The translations under genes and the position numbers were made by a program. A stretch of 64,000 nucleotides of DNA from Fimadaptatus sp050946055 (lineage in GTDB: Bacteria; Bacillota; Clostridia; Christensenellales; Aristaeellaceae). The notes beneath the pieces are model-generated. The model was not told the origin of the DNA. It did no database searches and saw only the letters and a list, made by a program, of their open reading frames with translations. The stretch is taken from the NCBI GenBank assembly GCA_050946055.1, contig JBMNUB010000005.1, positions 29,412 through 93,411 on the forward strand, given 5' to 3'. Below are positions 1-8,845 of the stretch, piece by piece (the first letter of the stretch is position 1; the number at the start of each line of letters is the position of its first letter).

Positions 1-84
1 GAGCGCTTCATGGCGCTCAGGCTGGACAGCGTTCCCGAGGAGCTGCTGCGCGCGGCGGAAGCGTGTCAGTGGGCGGAGTTTTAG
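1..84 (+). CDS. C-terminal fragment of an unidentified protein
   Basis: An open frame enters from the left edge and stops with TAG at 82-84, giving 27 residues that end in CQWAEF. The composition (Leu, Glu and Arg rich, amphipathic) looks like a normal helical C-terminus and the codon use matches the neighbours, but the piece is too short to identify. The ribosome binding site of the next gene overlaps this stop codon, so the two are probably co-transcribed and translationally coupled. Confidence 0.55.
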   Translation, partial: ERFMALRLDSVPEELLRAAEACQWAEF

Positions 85-92
85 GAGGATAC

Positions 93-305
93 ATGCGGAT
101 AATGCTGGATAGGTGCGAGCTGGCTACGACGTTTTCCGATGAGCAGCGCATAGACATGTGCAATGCGCTGGGGGAGGCTAAGATAGCCTATCGCCTGCGC
201 AGGCGCGCATACCGGGGCGCATCGGGGCGGCGCGAGAGCATGAGCGTGATATACGTGCGCCGCGCGGACATCGATGCGGCGCGCGCCGTGATAGAGCGGA
301 TATGA
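93..305 (+). CDS. Small DUF2007-like protein
   Basis: This is a 70-residue protein. The ATG at 93 is chosen because an AGGAGG-type ribosome binding site lies at 83-88; an upstream in-frame start at 63 would sit inside the preceding gene. The fold implied by the sequence (a short beta strand, a helix with the pattern CNALGEAKIAYR, basic turn, then VIYVRRADIDAARAVIE) resembles the small putative signal-transducing DUF2007 family, in which a strand-helix-strand unit ends in a helix starting after a V-x-V/R-x2-D motif. The family has no firm biochemical role. It probably shares a transcript with the gene ending at 84. The family call is by eye and uncertain; that it is a real gene is likely. Confidence 0.6.
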   Translation: MRIMLDRCELATTFSDEQRIDMCNALGEAKIAYRLRRRAYRGASGRRESMSVIYVRRADIDAARAVIERI

Positions 306-434
306 GCGCCTGCGCGGCAGTTGGCAAAGTAATGTGCGGTATGCGCACAGGCTGGCGCACTCTTTGCGATGATATGGCGCATAGATTGTGCAGGGCTTCC
401 GCGCATTGCCGCGCGCAACTATGAATCAACCGAT

Positions 435-463
435 ATGACACAGTATCGCCAACAGGATATAAT
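435..463 (+). promoter_or_regulatory. Sigma-A promoter of the gtrA-glycosyltransferase pair
   Basis: ATGACA at 435-440 and a perfect TATAAT at 458-463 are separated by 17 bp. The start codon of the GtrA-family gene follows at 496. Confidence 0.6.
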
Positions 464-495
464 AAAATGTGGGCAGTATGATGCGGAGGAATTGT

Positions 496-924
496 ATGGA
501 TGGACTTAAAAAGCTGCTCGCGAAGTATTCGGAGCAGGTGTCATATGTGTTCTTTGGCGGGCTGACTACGCTGGTCAACATAGTGGCATACTATGTGTGC
601 GACAGCCTGATTGCGCTGGGTACGGTGCCGTCTACGGCGATTGCGCAGGTGCTGTCGGTGCTGTTTGCGTATTTCACCAACAAGCGGTACGTGTTTCGCA
701 GCAAGACCCACGGCGCGGCAGAGCTGCTGCGCGAGATGGGCTCTTTCTTTGCCTGCCGCGCGGTGTCGTTCTTTCTGGACATAGGCATAATGTGGCTGAC
801 CGTGGACGTGCTGGGCTGGCCCAGCATGGTCATGAAGCTGATAAGCAATCTGATAATAATAGTGGTAAACTACGTAGCCAGCAAGCTGCTCATATTCAAT
901 AAAGGCAAGGGGGCGGACAAGTGA
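496..924 (+). CDS. GtrA family membrane protein
   Basis: This 142-residue protein has four predicted membrane segments (about residues 13-33, 45-62, 82-104 and 113-135) separated by short basic loops, the standard build and length of GtrA/DPMS1-type proteins. In this family the protein is thought to flip or position polyprenyl-linked sugars made by a partner glycosyltransferase. The start at 496 is preferred because GCGGAGGA lies at 483-490; an in-frame ATG at 469 lies too close to the promoter. The stop overlaps the GTG start of the GT2 gene by four bases, which supports a two-gene system for modifying a cell-surface glycan or teichoic acid. The substrate cannot be read from the sequence. 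Confidence 0.85.
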   Translation: MDGLKKLLAKYSEQVSYVFFGGLTTLVNIVAYYVCDSLIALGTVPSTAIAQVLSVLFAYFTNKRYVFRSKTHGAAELLREMGSFFACRAVSFFLDIGIMWLTVDVLGWPSMVMKLISNLIIIVVNYVASKLLIFNKGKGADK

Positions 925-1874
925 GCGCCCGATACGATACGCTTTCCATAATAGTGCCGTGCTTTAACGAGCAGGAATCGCTGCCGCGCTTTTACGAGGC
1001 CATATGCGAGGCCGCAGGCGGCATGCCCGAGGTGCAGTTTGAACTGCTGTTCGTGGACGACGGTTCGCGCGACGGCACATTGGAGGTACTCAAGGAGCTG
1101 CGCGTACGCGACGAGCGCGTGCGCTACCTCAGCTTTTCGCGCAACTTCGGCAAGGAGGCCGCGCTGCTGGCTGGGTTTGAACATTGCACGGGCGATCTGG
1201 TTGCGGTCATGGATGCCGATTTGCAGGACCCGCCCGCGCTGCTTAAAGACATGTACGAGGGGATAGTGCGCGACGGATATGATGTTGTGGCCACGCGCCG
1301 CTCCACGCGCAAGGGAGAGCCGCCGGTGCGCTCGGCGTTTGCGCACTGCTTCTACTGGCTGATAAACCGCCTGTCCACCGCCGACATAGTGGACGGCGCG
1401 CGCGACTTCCGCATGATGCGCCGCAGAGTGCGCGATGCAATCGTGGGCATGGGCGAGTACAACCGCTTCTCAAAGGGCATATTTGGCTGGGTTGGCTTTA
1501 AGACGCATTGGCTGAGCTATGAGAACGTGGAGCGCGTGGCCGGAAAGACCAAGTTCTCGTTCTGGAAGCTCTTTAAGTATTCGCTGGAGGGCATACTGGC
1601 CTTCACGACCGCGCCGCTGGCGCTGGCGCTGGTGCTGGGCGCGCTGCTTATGGCGGCGGCGCTGATAACGCTGATAGTGCTGGGCATACACGCGGGCGCG
1701 ACCGGCCTTGGCATATCCATGGCGGGCGGCCTTAGCTGCCTGATAATGGGCATAGGCGGCTTGCAGCTGATATGCATAGGCATAGTGGGGCAGTACCTGG
1801 GCAAGCTGTATCTGGAGGGCAAGCGCCGCCCGGTATACATATTGCGCGAGACAGAGGATGGCATAGTAAAGTGA
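921..1874 (+). CDS. GT2 family glycosyltransferase with two C-terminal membrane helices
   Basis: The 317-residue protein starts at a GTG overlapping the gtrA stop. It has the GT-A fold signature of the DPM1/GtrB group: PCFNEQE near residue 13, the nucleotide-sugar motif FVDDGSRDGT at about 44-53, and the metal-binding region DADLQDPP at 98-105. Two hydrophobic segments (about 233-262 and 270-295) anchor the C-terminus, as in GtrB and CsbB proteins that transfer a sugar from UDP or GDP to a polyprenyl phosphate on the inner face of the membrane. Paired with the GtrA protein just upstream it should supply a lipid-linked sugar for surface glycosylation. Family assignment is firm; sugar specificity is unknown. 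Confidence 0.9.
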   Translation: MSARYDTLSIIVPCFNEQESLPRFYEAICEAAGGMPEVQFELLFVDDGSRDGTLEVLKELRVRDERVRYLSFSRNFGKEAALLAGFEHCTGDLVAVMDADLQDPPALLKDMYEGIVRDGYDVVATRRSTRKGEPPVRSAFAHCFYWLINRLSTADIVDGARDFRMMRRRVRDAIVGMGEYNRFSKGIFGWVGFKTHWLSYENVERVAGKTKFSFWKLFKYSLEGILAFTTAPLALALVLGALLMAAALITLIVLGIHAGATGLGISMAGGLSCLIMGIGGLQLICIGIVGQYLGKLYLEGKRRPVYILRETEDGIVK

Positions 1875-1911
1875 ATGTGCGCGGGCAAGGCTGTTCGCGC
1901 TGCGACAGGGT

Positions 1912-1949
1912 GCGCCGCCGCGTGCTGCCAAATGGCAGAGCGGCGGCGC
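1912..1949 (+). terminator. Hairpin terminator after the glycosyltransferase
   Basis: A strong inverted repeat, GCGCCGCCGC with inner GCTGCCA facing TGGCAG and GCGGCGGCGC, has a two-base loop. The downstream T tract is poor (GCTTTGCG), so termination may be partial. Confidence 0.5.
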
Positions 1950-2224
1950 GCTTTGCGTGTGCAGAAAATGGGCGCGCATCGCACATGGCGGAGCATATCC
2001 TGCGGCAACTGCCCGCAGCGGGCGCGCATATTACCGGCATGATTCGCCATAAAATGCGCAGGGTGCCAGCTTTTGCGTGAATATCCACCCCATATCGTCA
2101 ATTAACTGCAAATTTTTGCGCAAATCGACCGAAGGTAAAAGGATTTTAGCCGCCGTGCGTGGTATATATCATATATAAATGCGGTGGCCGCGCCGCTGCG
2201 CGCGAGCCGCGGGAGGCGAACGCC

Positions 2225-3214
2225 ATGAATGCCAGGGAGAGCTGGGAAAAGCTGGAACATGAGATACTGTTGCCGCGCGCCTGCTTTGCCGATTCAAGCC
2301 GCGGGCGCGAGCGGCCTATGGAGCCATGTCCGCTGCGCACGGACTTTCAGCGCGACCGCGACCGCATAATCCATTGCAAATCCTTCCGGCGCTTAAAGCA
2401 CAAGACGCAGGTGTTTCTGGCGCCGCGCGGCGATCACTATCGCACGCGGCTCACCCATACGCTGGAAGTGGCGCAGATAGCGCGCACCATGGCGCGTGCG
2501 CTCAGGCTCAACGAGGATCTCACCGAGGCCATAGCGCTGGGACACGATTTGGGTCACACGCCATTTGGCCACATGGGGGAGCGCACGCTGAACTCGCTCA
2601 GCCCGTTCGGCTTTCGCCACAACGAGCAGAGCCTGCGCGTGGTCGAGCGTCTGGAAAACGGCGAGGGACTGAACCTGACATGGGAGGTGCGCGATGGCAT
2701 AGCGCATCATTCAGGCAATGTGCGTCCGGCCACGCTTGAGGGCAGGCTGGTCGCGCTGGCAGACAGGATAGCTTATGTCAATCACGACATAGACGATGCC
2801 GAAAGGGCGGAGATGCTCAAGGCCGGCGAACTGCCGATAAGCTGTGTGCGCGCGCTGGGCGCGAGCCATGGCGAGCGGCTGGATACGCTGATACGCGACG
2901 TGGTCGAAAATTCGCGCGACGGCGACGTGCGCATGAGCGACGAAAAGTATGACCACATGATGCAACTGCGCGAGTTCCTGTTTGAACACGTATATCGCGG
3001 CGATTGGGCAAGGCAGGAGGAGCGCCGCGCAGATCACCTGATACGCGATCTGTACGGTTACTTCATGGCCAACCCCGCCACGCTCCCCAACACGGACACG
3101 CTGTACAAGGAGGGATTCGATCGGGCTATCTGCGACTACATTGCCGGCATGACCGATCCATACGTGGTGGCGCTTTACGAGGAGAAGTTCATACCCCGGC
3201 CCTTCATAGGCTGA
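2225..3214 (+). CDS. dgt: dGTP triphosphohydrolase-like protein (HD domain)
   Basis: The 329-residue protein belongs to the dGTPase family of the HD superfamily, which removes the whole triphosphate from deoxynucleotides and helps balance dNTP pools. The metal ligands are visible as THTLEV (about residue 77), GHDLGHTPFGH (about 108-118) and a later AYVNHDIDD (about 180). The length fits the shorter type 2 group rather than the roughly 500-residue E. coli enzyme. The ATG at 2225 is preceded by GGGAGG at 2211-2216; an upstream in-frame start at 2159 gives an Arg/Ala-rich extension with no family similarity. It opens the classical Bacillota order dgt-dnaG-rpoD, with dnaG starting 92 bp after its stop. 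Confidence 0.88.
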   Translation: MNARESWEKLEHEILLPRACFADSSRGRERPMEPCPLRTDFQRDRDRIIHCKSFRRLKHKTQVFLAPRGDHYRTRLTHTLEVAQIARTMARALRLNEDLTEAIALGHDLGHTPFGHMGERTLNSLSPFGFRHNEQSLRVVERLENGEGLNLTWEVRDGIAHHSGNVRPATLEGRLVALADRIAYVNHDIDDAERAEMLKAGELPISCVRALGASHGERLDTLIRDVVENSRDGDVRMSDEKYDHMMQLREFLFEHVYRGDWARQEERRADHLIRDLYGYFMANPATLPNTDTLYKEGFDRAICDYIAGMTDPYVVALYEEKFIPRPFIG

Positions 3215-3306
3215 CGGCCAAGGGAGGGCTGTGCCGCATCGCTGCGCGCGGTGCGCCCGGGGCAGGGCATGAGCGGGGCTTCGGCCCCATGCGTCGGGGG
3301 ATATAA

Positions 3307-5064
3307 ATGGCATATGACATGGACAATGGTTGGATAGACCGGCTGCGCGACAGCTTGGACATAGTGGATGTGGTGGGCGATTACGTGTCGCTAAAGCCCA
3401 AGGGACATCGCCACTGGGCGTGCTGTCCGTTCCACAATGAAAAGACGCCGTCGTTCGAGGTCGATTCCCGCTCGCAGATGTATTACTGCTTTGGCTGCCA
3501 CAAGGGCGGCAATGTGTTCAACTTCGTGATGGAAATGGAACACATGGAATTCATGGACGCGGCAAGGCTGCTGGCCGAGCGCGTGGGCTTTGAGATACCC
3601 GAGCGCCCGGGGCGCGGCGATGAGCGCATAAGCACTCAGCAGCGCCAGCGCATATACGAACTCAACCGCGCCGCCGCGCTGTACTATCACGGCGTGCTGT
3701 ATTCCGACGAGGGTTCGCCCGCGCTGGGGTATCTGCACAGGCGCGGTCTGGACGATCAGACCATACGCCGCTTTGGACTGGGCGCTACGCCTCAGCAGGG
3801 CGATGCCCTGATAAGAAGCATGCGCGAGCAGGGCTTCACAGACGATGAAATGCGGCTTGCCGGACTGTGCGGTGAGCGCGAGGGGCGCATATACGACCAG
3901 TTCCGCAATCGCGTGATGTTCCCGATAATCAATCCGCAGGGGCGGGTGATGGGCTTTGGCGGGCGCGTGCTGGGCGATGGCCAGCCCAAGTATCTCAATA
4001 CTTCGGACACTATGGTGTTCAACAAGCGCCGCGAGCTTTTTGGACTTAACATAGTCAAAAAGCAGGGCAAGTGTGAAAGACTGCTGCTCGTGGAAGGCTA
4101 TATGGACGTGGTGTCGCTGGTGCAGAAGGGTCTGACTGGCGTAGTGGCCACGCTGGGCACGTCGCTCACGCCCGAACAGGTGTCGCTGATAAAGCGATAT
4201 GTGCCGCGCGTGTGCGTGGCTTATGATGGCGATGGCGCCGGGCAAAACGCGATAGCCCGCGCGCTGGACATGTTCGCGGAGCAGGATTTGCCCGCGCGGG
4301 TGATAAAGTTCCCGGACGGGCGCGACCCGGACGAGTTCGTGCGCGAGTTCGGCAGGGATGCGTTTGACAAGCTCCCGCAGCTCACGCCCACCAAGTGGCA
4401 TCTGGAGCGACTGGAATCGTCAATCGACCTGTCAAATCAGGAAGGGCGCACTCAGTTCGCGATAGAGGCCGCAAAGCACATAGCCAAACTCAAAAACCCC
4501 GTGGAGCGCGAGAGCTTCCTGCCCGAACTCATGGTAAAGACGGGATTTCCGCGCGAGGCGCTGATAAGCCAGATGGGCGTGATGCCGGCGCAGGATGCCC
4601 CGATAAGGCGCACCGAGCGCCGCATAAGACCCGCCAGGGATGAGTTCGAGCCGGACTACATAAAGGCGGAGCGGCTGCTTCTGATGCTGCACGCGCGGGG
4701 CATGTGTCCTCAGGGCCTTATGCGGCTGGAGGACTTTTCAGATGAGCTTGACCGGAAGATAGCGGGCATGCTGTTGGACGGAAAGCGTCCCTCGGCGATA
4801 CTGGGCGAGCTGGAAGATGACCAGCGCGACCGCGCCGCGGGCATATTTCAACAGGCGGTGCCGCTCAGTCAGGACCTGGCCGGACAGATGGCCGCCGACT
4901 GCGTGGAACGCATACGCATGAAGAGACTGGACGAACAGATAGACGAGATCAAGGCGCGCCTTGCCGACGCGCAGGACGCGGCCAAAGGCGAACTGCTGTC
5001 GCACCTGATGAAGCTGACGCGCGAAAAGACTATGATCAGGTCTGGCCGAAAGGAAGTGGACTGA
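3307..5064 (+). CDS. dnaG: DNA primase
   Basis: DnaG makes RNA primers for lagging-strand synthesis at the replication fork. The 585-residue protein has the N-terminal CHC2 zinc finger (C40, H43, C61, C64), the RNA-polymerase-like core with the TOPRIM fold beginning at LLLVEGYMDVV (about 260-270), the AYDGDGAG acidic motif (about 303) and a C-terminal helicase-binding region. Length matches bacterial primases. It lies between dgt and rpoD, and the rpoD start codon immediately follows its stop codon, so the sigma factor is translationally coupled to primase. Confidence 0.97.
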   Translation: MAYDMDNGWIDRLRDSLDIVDVVGDYVSLKPKGHRHWACCPFHNEKTPSFEVDSRSQMYYCFGCHKGGNVFNFVMEMEHMEFMDAARLLAERVGFEIPERPGRGDERISTQQRQRIYELNRAAALYYHGVLYSDEGSPALGYLHRRGLDDQTIRRFGLGATPQQGDALIRSMREQGFTDDEMRLAGLCGEREGRIYDQFRNRVMFPIINPQGRVMGFGGRVLGDGQPKYLNTSDTMVFNKRRELFGLNIVKKQGKCERLLLVEGYMDVVSLVQKGLTGVVATLGTSLTPEQVSLIKRYVPRVCVAYDGDGAGQNAIARALDMFAEQDLPARVIKFPDGRDPDEFVREFGRDAFDKLPQLTPTKWHLERLESSIDLSNQEGRTQFAIEAAKHIAKLKNPVERESFLPELMVKTGFPREALISQMGVMPAQDAPIRRTERRIRPARDEFEPDYIKAERLLLMLHARGMCPQGLMRLEDFSDELDRKIAGMLLDGKRPSAILGELEDDQRDRAAGIFQQAVPLSQDLAGQMAADCVERIRMKRLDEQIDEIKARLADAQDAAKGELLSHLMKLTREKTMIRSGRKEVD

Positions 5065-6186
5065 TTGAGCACCAATAACAATATCAACAATAACGGAAAT
5101 AACAACGGCGCTGAGGTGAAGCCTCAGGGCAAGGTGGATGAACTGGTGGAGTCCGGCAAGAGCAAGGGTACGCTGACTCTCAAGGAAGTGGCCGATCAGC
5201 TGGAGGGCGTGGAGCTGGAGCCTGATCAGCTCGACAAGATACTGGACATGCTGGACACGCTGGGCGTGGACGTGGTGTCGGAGATAGAGCTGCCCGAACC
5301 CGAGGCTGCGCAGGAAGAGCCGCAGGTGGACGATCTGGATCTGAGCGTGCCGGAAGGCATATCGACGGACGATCCCGTGCGCATGTACCTAAAGGAGATA
5401 GGCAAGGTGCCGCTGCTTACAGCCGAGGAGGAGATAGAGCTGGCGCAGCGCATGGAGCAGGGCGACGACGACGCCAAGCGCAAGCTGGCCGAGGCCAATC
5501 TGCGACTGGTGGTGTCCATAGCCAAGCGCTATGTGGGGCGCGGCATGCTGTTCCTGGACCTCATACAGGAGGGCAATCTGGGCCTTATAAAGGCCGTTGA
5601 GAAGTTCGACTACCGCAAGGGCTATAAGTTCTCTACCTATGCTACCTGGTGGATACGTCAGGCCATAACCCGCGCCATAGCCGATCAGGCGCGCACCATA
5701 CGCATACCCGTTCACATGGTGGAGACCATAAACAAGCTCATTCGCGTGTCGCGCCAGCTGCTTCAGGAGTATGGCCGCGAGCCTCAGCCCGAGGAGATAG
5801 CCCGCGAGATGGGCATATCCGACGAGAAGGTGCGCGAGATAATCAAGATAGCGCAGGAACCCGTGTCGCTGGAGACTCCCATAGGCGAGGAGGAGGATTC
5901 TCATCTGGGCGACTTCATACCCGATGACGAAGCGCCCGCACCCGCCGAGGCCGCCGCGTTCACGCTGCTGCGCGAGCAGCTCATGGGCGTGCTGTCCACG
6001 CTGACTCCGCGCGAGGAGAAGGTGCTGCGCCTGCGCTTCGGTTTGGATGACGGCAGGGCCCGCACGCTTGAGGAGGTCGGCAAGGAGTTCAAGGTCACGC
6101 GCGAGCGCATACGCCAGATAGAGGCCAAGGCGCTGCGCAAGATACGTCATCCTTCGCGCTCCAAGAAGCTCAAGGATTTCCTCTAA
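5065..6186 (+). CDS. rpoD: RNA polymerase primary sigma factor
   Basis: This is the housekeeping sigma-70 (SigA/RpoD) that directs RNA polymerase to -35/-10 promoters. The 373-residue protein has an Asn-rich N-terminus (residues 2-15), an acidic region 1.1, then regions 1.2 to 2.4 (DPVRMYLKEIG; NLRLVVSIAKRYVGRG; FSTYATWWIRQAI), region 3 and the region 4 helix-turn-helix (EVGKEFKVTRERIRQIE). Length is typical of Bacillota SigA. Translation appears to start at TTG 5065 directly after the dnaG TGA, with AAGGAAG just upstream inside dnaG; a TTG start and a stop-start junction suggest coupling. The operon ends at the terminator at 6323-6352. Confidence 0.97.
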   Translation: MSTNNNINNNGNNNGAEVKPQGKVDELVESGKSKGTLTLKEVADQLEGVELEPDQLDKILDMLDTLGVDVVSEIELPEPEAAQEEPQVDDLDLSVPEGISTDDPVRMYLKEIGKVPLLTAEEEIELAQRMEQGDDDAKRKLAEANLRLVVSIAKRYVGRGMLFLDLIQEGNLGLIKAVEKFDYRKGYKFSTYATWWIRQAITRAIADQARTIRIPVHMVETINKLIRVSRQLLQEYGREPQPEEIAREMGISDEKVREIIKIAQEPVSLETPIGEEEDSHLGDFIPDDEAPAPAEAAAFTLLREQLMGVLSTLTPREEKVLRLRFGLDDGRARTLEEVGKEFKVTRERIRQIEAKALRKIRHPSRSKKLKDFL

Positions 6187-6322
6187 TACGGGCGCGCATG
6201 CGGCATGATGCCGCGCTGCTCATCGATATATTAGCGCCTGAGCGGTGTGTTTGCGGCGCAGACGGTATAATGCCGTCGCGCGCGCTTATGCCGCCGGGAC
6301 AGTATGTGTTATATAGCTTTTA

Positions 6323-6352
6323 CGCCGCGCGCAGACCGTGCGGCGCTTTTTT
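6323..6352 (+). terminator. Rho-independent terminator of the dgt-dnaG-rpoD operon
   Basis: CGCCGC at 6323-6328 pairs with GCGGCG at 6340-6345 and is followed by six T residues (6347-6352). Confidence 0.75.
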
Positions 6353-6387
6353 GAGCGCGGCCATAGGCTGCGCAGGGGAGGACATAG

Positions 6388-7155
6388 ATGAAAATCGCTA
6401 TCGTCACCGGCGCGTCCAGCGGACTGGGCGGCCGCTTTGTCAGGCTGCTGGACGGCGAGGGACTGGACGAGATATGGGTGATAGCCCGCCGCGCACAGCG
6501 CCTTGAGGAGCTGCGCGCACAGGTGAGCACGCCGCTGCGCGTGCTGCCCATGGATTTGACCGGCAAGCCCGCCGTGCACGAGCTGGCCGGGCTGCTGGAC
6601 GAAACGGGCTGCGATGTGCGCGTGCTGATAAACGCGGCGGGCTTTGGCAAGATAGGCTGCTGGGACGACATATCGCTGGAGGACTGCGAGAGCATGATAG
6701 ACCTCAACTGCCGCGCGGCCACGGCGGTTACGCGCGTGGCGCTCCCGCACATGAGCGAGGGCGCGCGCATAATGCAGATATGCTCGACATCGGCGTTTCA
6801 GCCGTTTCCGTATTTGAGCATATATGCGGCCAGCAAGGCCTATCTGTACAGGTATTCGCGCGCGCTGCGCCGGGAGCTGAAGCCGCGCCGCATAAAGGTC
6901 ACGGCGGTGTGTCCCTATTGGATAAAGGACACCGAGTTCATAGCCGTGGCCAAGCGCACCGAAGACAGCTCATACATACGCTCGTTCCCGCTGGCATCCA
7001 AACAGGATCGCGTGGCGCGCAGAGCCATGGAGGATTCAAAGCTGGGTCTTGCCGTATCCACGCCCGGCGTGGTATGCACTCTGCACCGCGCGATAGCTAA
7101 GATAGTACCGGCAGGGCTGATGATGGAGATGTGGGAGCTGCTGCGCAGATTATGA
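6388..7155 (+). CDS. Short-chain dehydrogenase/reductase (SDR) family protein
   Basis: The 255-residue protein has the classical SDR layout: the Rossmann dinucleotide motif TGASSGLG at 7-14, NAAG at 82-85, a catalytic Ser in CSTSAF (about 132-137) and the Tyr146-x3-Lys150 pair in YAASK. The C-terminal part (about 200-255) is longer and more variable than the core and sets substrate choice, which is unknown. It resembles the group often annotated as NAD(P)-dependent oxidoreductases acting on fatty-acyl or keto substrates. It stands alone: a terminator precedes it, and the repeat pair at 7168-7325 follows it. A GCAGGGGAGG ribosome binding site lies just before the ATG. Confidence 0.85.
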   Translation: MKIAIVTGASSGLGGRFVRLLDGEGLDEIWVIARRAQRLEELRAQVSTPLRVLPMDLTGKPAVHELAGLLDETGCDVRVLINAAGFGKIGCWDDISLEDCESMIDLNCRAATAVTRVALPHMSEGARIMQICSTSAFQPFPYLSIYAASKAYLYRYSRALRRELKPRRIKVTAVCPYWIKDTEFIAVAKRTEDSSYIRSFPLASKQDRVARRAMEDSKLGLAVSTPGVVCTLHRAIAKIVPAGLMMEMWELLRRL

Positions 7156-7167
7156 CGCATCAGCACG

Positions 7168-7325
7168 TGAGCCGGCGAAGCTAATGGGTGTGCATGCCGC
7201 TTAGACGGGCGCTTGTATGGCGAAGCGCGAGAGTGCCGCCGGGCGTGACTGCGCGGCAGGATATGAGCCAGCGAGGCCAATGGGTGTGTATGCCGCTCAG
7301 ACGGGCATTCGCATGGCGAAGCGCG
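7168..7325. repeat. Two-copy direct repeat, 96 bp apart
   Basis: A unit of about 62 bp beginning TGAGCC and ending GCGAAGCGCG occurs at 7168-7229 and 7264-7325, with a few substitutions and a 34 bp spacer. No open frame spans it. It resembles the longer tandem arrays elsewhere in the window in size and position (directly after a gene) but not in sequence. Confidence 0.7.
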
Positions 7326-7379
7326 GGCGGGCTTAAATGAGGCAAGGCGCTTTCGGGACATTATCGGAGGAGTATGAAC

Positions 7380-8126
7380 ATGACGGACATAGCTATGAAC
7401 ATAGCCCGCGATGCGCGGGCGCTGGGCGTGTGTGCTGGGGATTTGCTGCTGGTGCATTCCTCGCTTAAGTCGCTGCGCGCGCCCAAGGCCACGCCCGCCG
7501 ACGTGATAGACGGGCTCATGCGTGCGCTGGATGGCGGCACGCTCGTCATGCCCACGCTGAGCTATGCGCACTGCGGGCCGAACTCGCCCGTGTTCGACGC
7601 GCGCAATACGCCCTCGAACGTGGGCGCGATACCCGAGTACTTCCGCACGCACTATCCCGTCAGGCGTTCGCTCTGCCCCACGCATTCCTGCGCGGCGCTG
7701 GGGCCTATGGCGGAGGAGCTTACGCGCGATCATCAGCTGGACGATACGCCCTGCGGCGCGCATTCGCCGCTGCGCCGCCTGGCTGAGATGGGCGGGCGCA
7801 TACTGTTTCTGGGGTGCAGCACCGACCGCAACACGTCCATGCACGCGGTGGAGGAGATAGCAAAGCCCGACTATCTGTTCGCGGGAAGCGCGGAGTACGA
7901 GCTTACCGATATGGAGGGCAATGTGCATCGCATGAACTGCCGCGCGCATGGCTTTAAGGGCGTAATACAGCGCTATGGCCGCGTGGTGCAGGTGATGCCG
8001 CCCCAAGCCGTGCATAAGGGCAGCATACTTGCGGCTGGCTGCACGCTGCTTGACGCGCGCCCCATGTGGGAGACTGCGCTTGAGTACTATCGCCGCGACG
8101 CGCATTACTTTGTGGATGAGGAGTAA
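7380..8126 (+). CDS. AAC(3) family N-acetyltransferase-like protein
   Basis: The 248-residue protein belongs to the aminoglycoside 3-N-acetyltransferase (Antibiotic_NAT) fold family, which uses acetyl-CoA. Family landmarks are visible: LLVHSSLKSL (about 22-31), GGTLVMPTLSY (about 52-62), FDARNTPS with VGAIPEYFR, and the THSCAALG segment (about 97-104) holding the conserved His. Members in gut Clostridia (YokD-like) are often not proven resistance enzymes, so an aminoglycoside substrate should not be assumed. The ATG at 7380 is preferred over the one at 7374 because AGGAG at 7368-7372 would be only one base from the latter. Confidence 0.82.
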   Translation: MTDIAMNIARDARALGVCAGDLLLVHSSLKSLRAPKATPADVIDGLMRALDGGTLVMPTLSYAHCGPNSPVFDARNTPSNVGAIPEYFRTHYPVRRSLCPTHSCAALGPMAEELTRDHQLDDTPCGAHSPLRRLAEMGGRILFLGCSTDRNTSMHAVEEIAKPDYLFAGSAEYELTDMEGNVHRMNCRAHGFKGVIQRYGRVVQVMPPQAVHKGSILAAGCTLLDARPMWETALEYYRRDAHYFVDEE

Positions 8127-8161
8127 AGCGGGCGATTGAACTTTGGAGAGGGGAATGACTT

Positions 8162-8845
8162 ATGCGACCTATCATGCTGGATGAGCGTCTTGCGCGCGTG
8201 GCCGACATGGTGCCAAAGTGCCGCGTGTGCGCGGACATAGGCGCGGATCACGGCTTTCTGTCGGCGTGGCTGCTGGGCGAGGGGCGCGTGGAGCGCATGT
8301 ACATATGCGACATAAGCGCGCCGTCGCTGGACAAGGCGCGCAGGCTGTTCGCGGGCGATGCGCTGGAGGCGCGCGCGGTGTTCGCCGTGGGCGATGGACT
8401 GGAGCGCGTGACTGAGCCGCTGGATGCCTGCGTGATATCGGGCATGGGCGGCGAGACCATGATGGGCATACTGGAGCGCGGCTGGGAGCGCGTTAAGGGC
8501 GCGGAGCTGATACTTCAGCCCAACGTGGATGTCGACAGGCTGCGCGCGTTCCTGTGCGCGCGCGGGTTTGAGATAGCCGATGAAGAGCTGATATTCGACG
8601 GCAAGTGGTGGTATACGATACTGCGCGCGCGCCCTGCCAACGGCGATGCTGCGCTGAGCGATGCCGAGATGCTGGCAGGGCCTGTGCTGCTCAAGCGCCG
8701 CCATCCGTTGCTGCCCGAGTATGCGCGCAGGCAGGTGCGCATACTGCGCGGGGCGCTGGCCGATATAGACCCCGGACTTGAGCGCGCCGCACTGCTCAGG
8801 CACAGGCTGAAAGTGTGGGAGGAGATAGCCGCATGGCAAAAGTAG
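8162..8845 (+). CDS. trmK: tRNA (adenine(22)-N1)-methyltransferase
   Basis: TrmK methylates N1 of A22 in the D-loop of bacterial tRNAs using S-adenosylmethionine. The 227-residue protein has the Rossmann SAM motif DIGADHGFLS (25-34), the acidic ribose-binding region CDISAPSL and the catalytic-region motif ISGMGGETMMGIL (about 94-106), all typical of the family. Its 3' end overlaps the start of the Nif3-like gene by 13 bp, the conserved trmK-nif3 arrangement of Bacillota. Family assignment is firm. Confidence 0.92.
   Translation: MRPIMLDERLARVADMVPKCRVCADIGADHGFLSAWLLGEGRVERMYICDISAPSLDKARRLFAGDALEARAVFAVGDGLERVTEPLDACVISGMGGETMMGILERGWERVKGAELILQPNVDVDRLRAFLCARGFEIADEELIFDGKWWYTILRARPANGDAALSDAEMLAGPVLLKRRHPLLPEYARRQVRILRGALADIDPGLERAALLRHRLKVWEEIAAWQK

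Noticed and set aside
870..1346. Minus-strand frames antisense to most real genes (for example here, at 3391-4401 and at 14290-15813)
   Set aside because: They are shadows of GC-rich + strand genes, with His/Leu/Ala-biased composition and no start signals.
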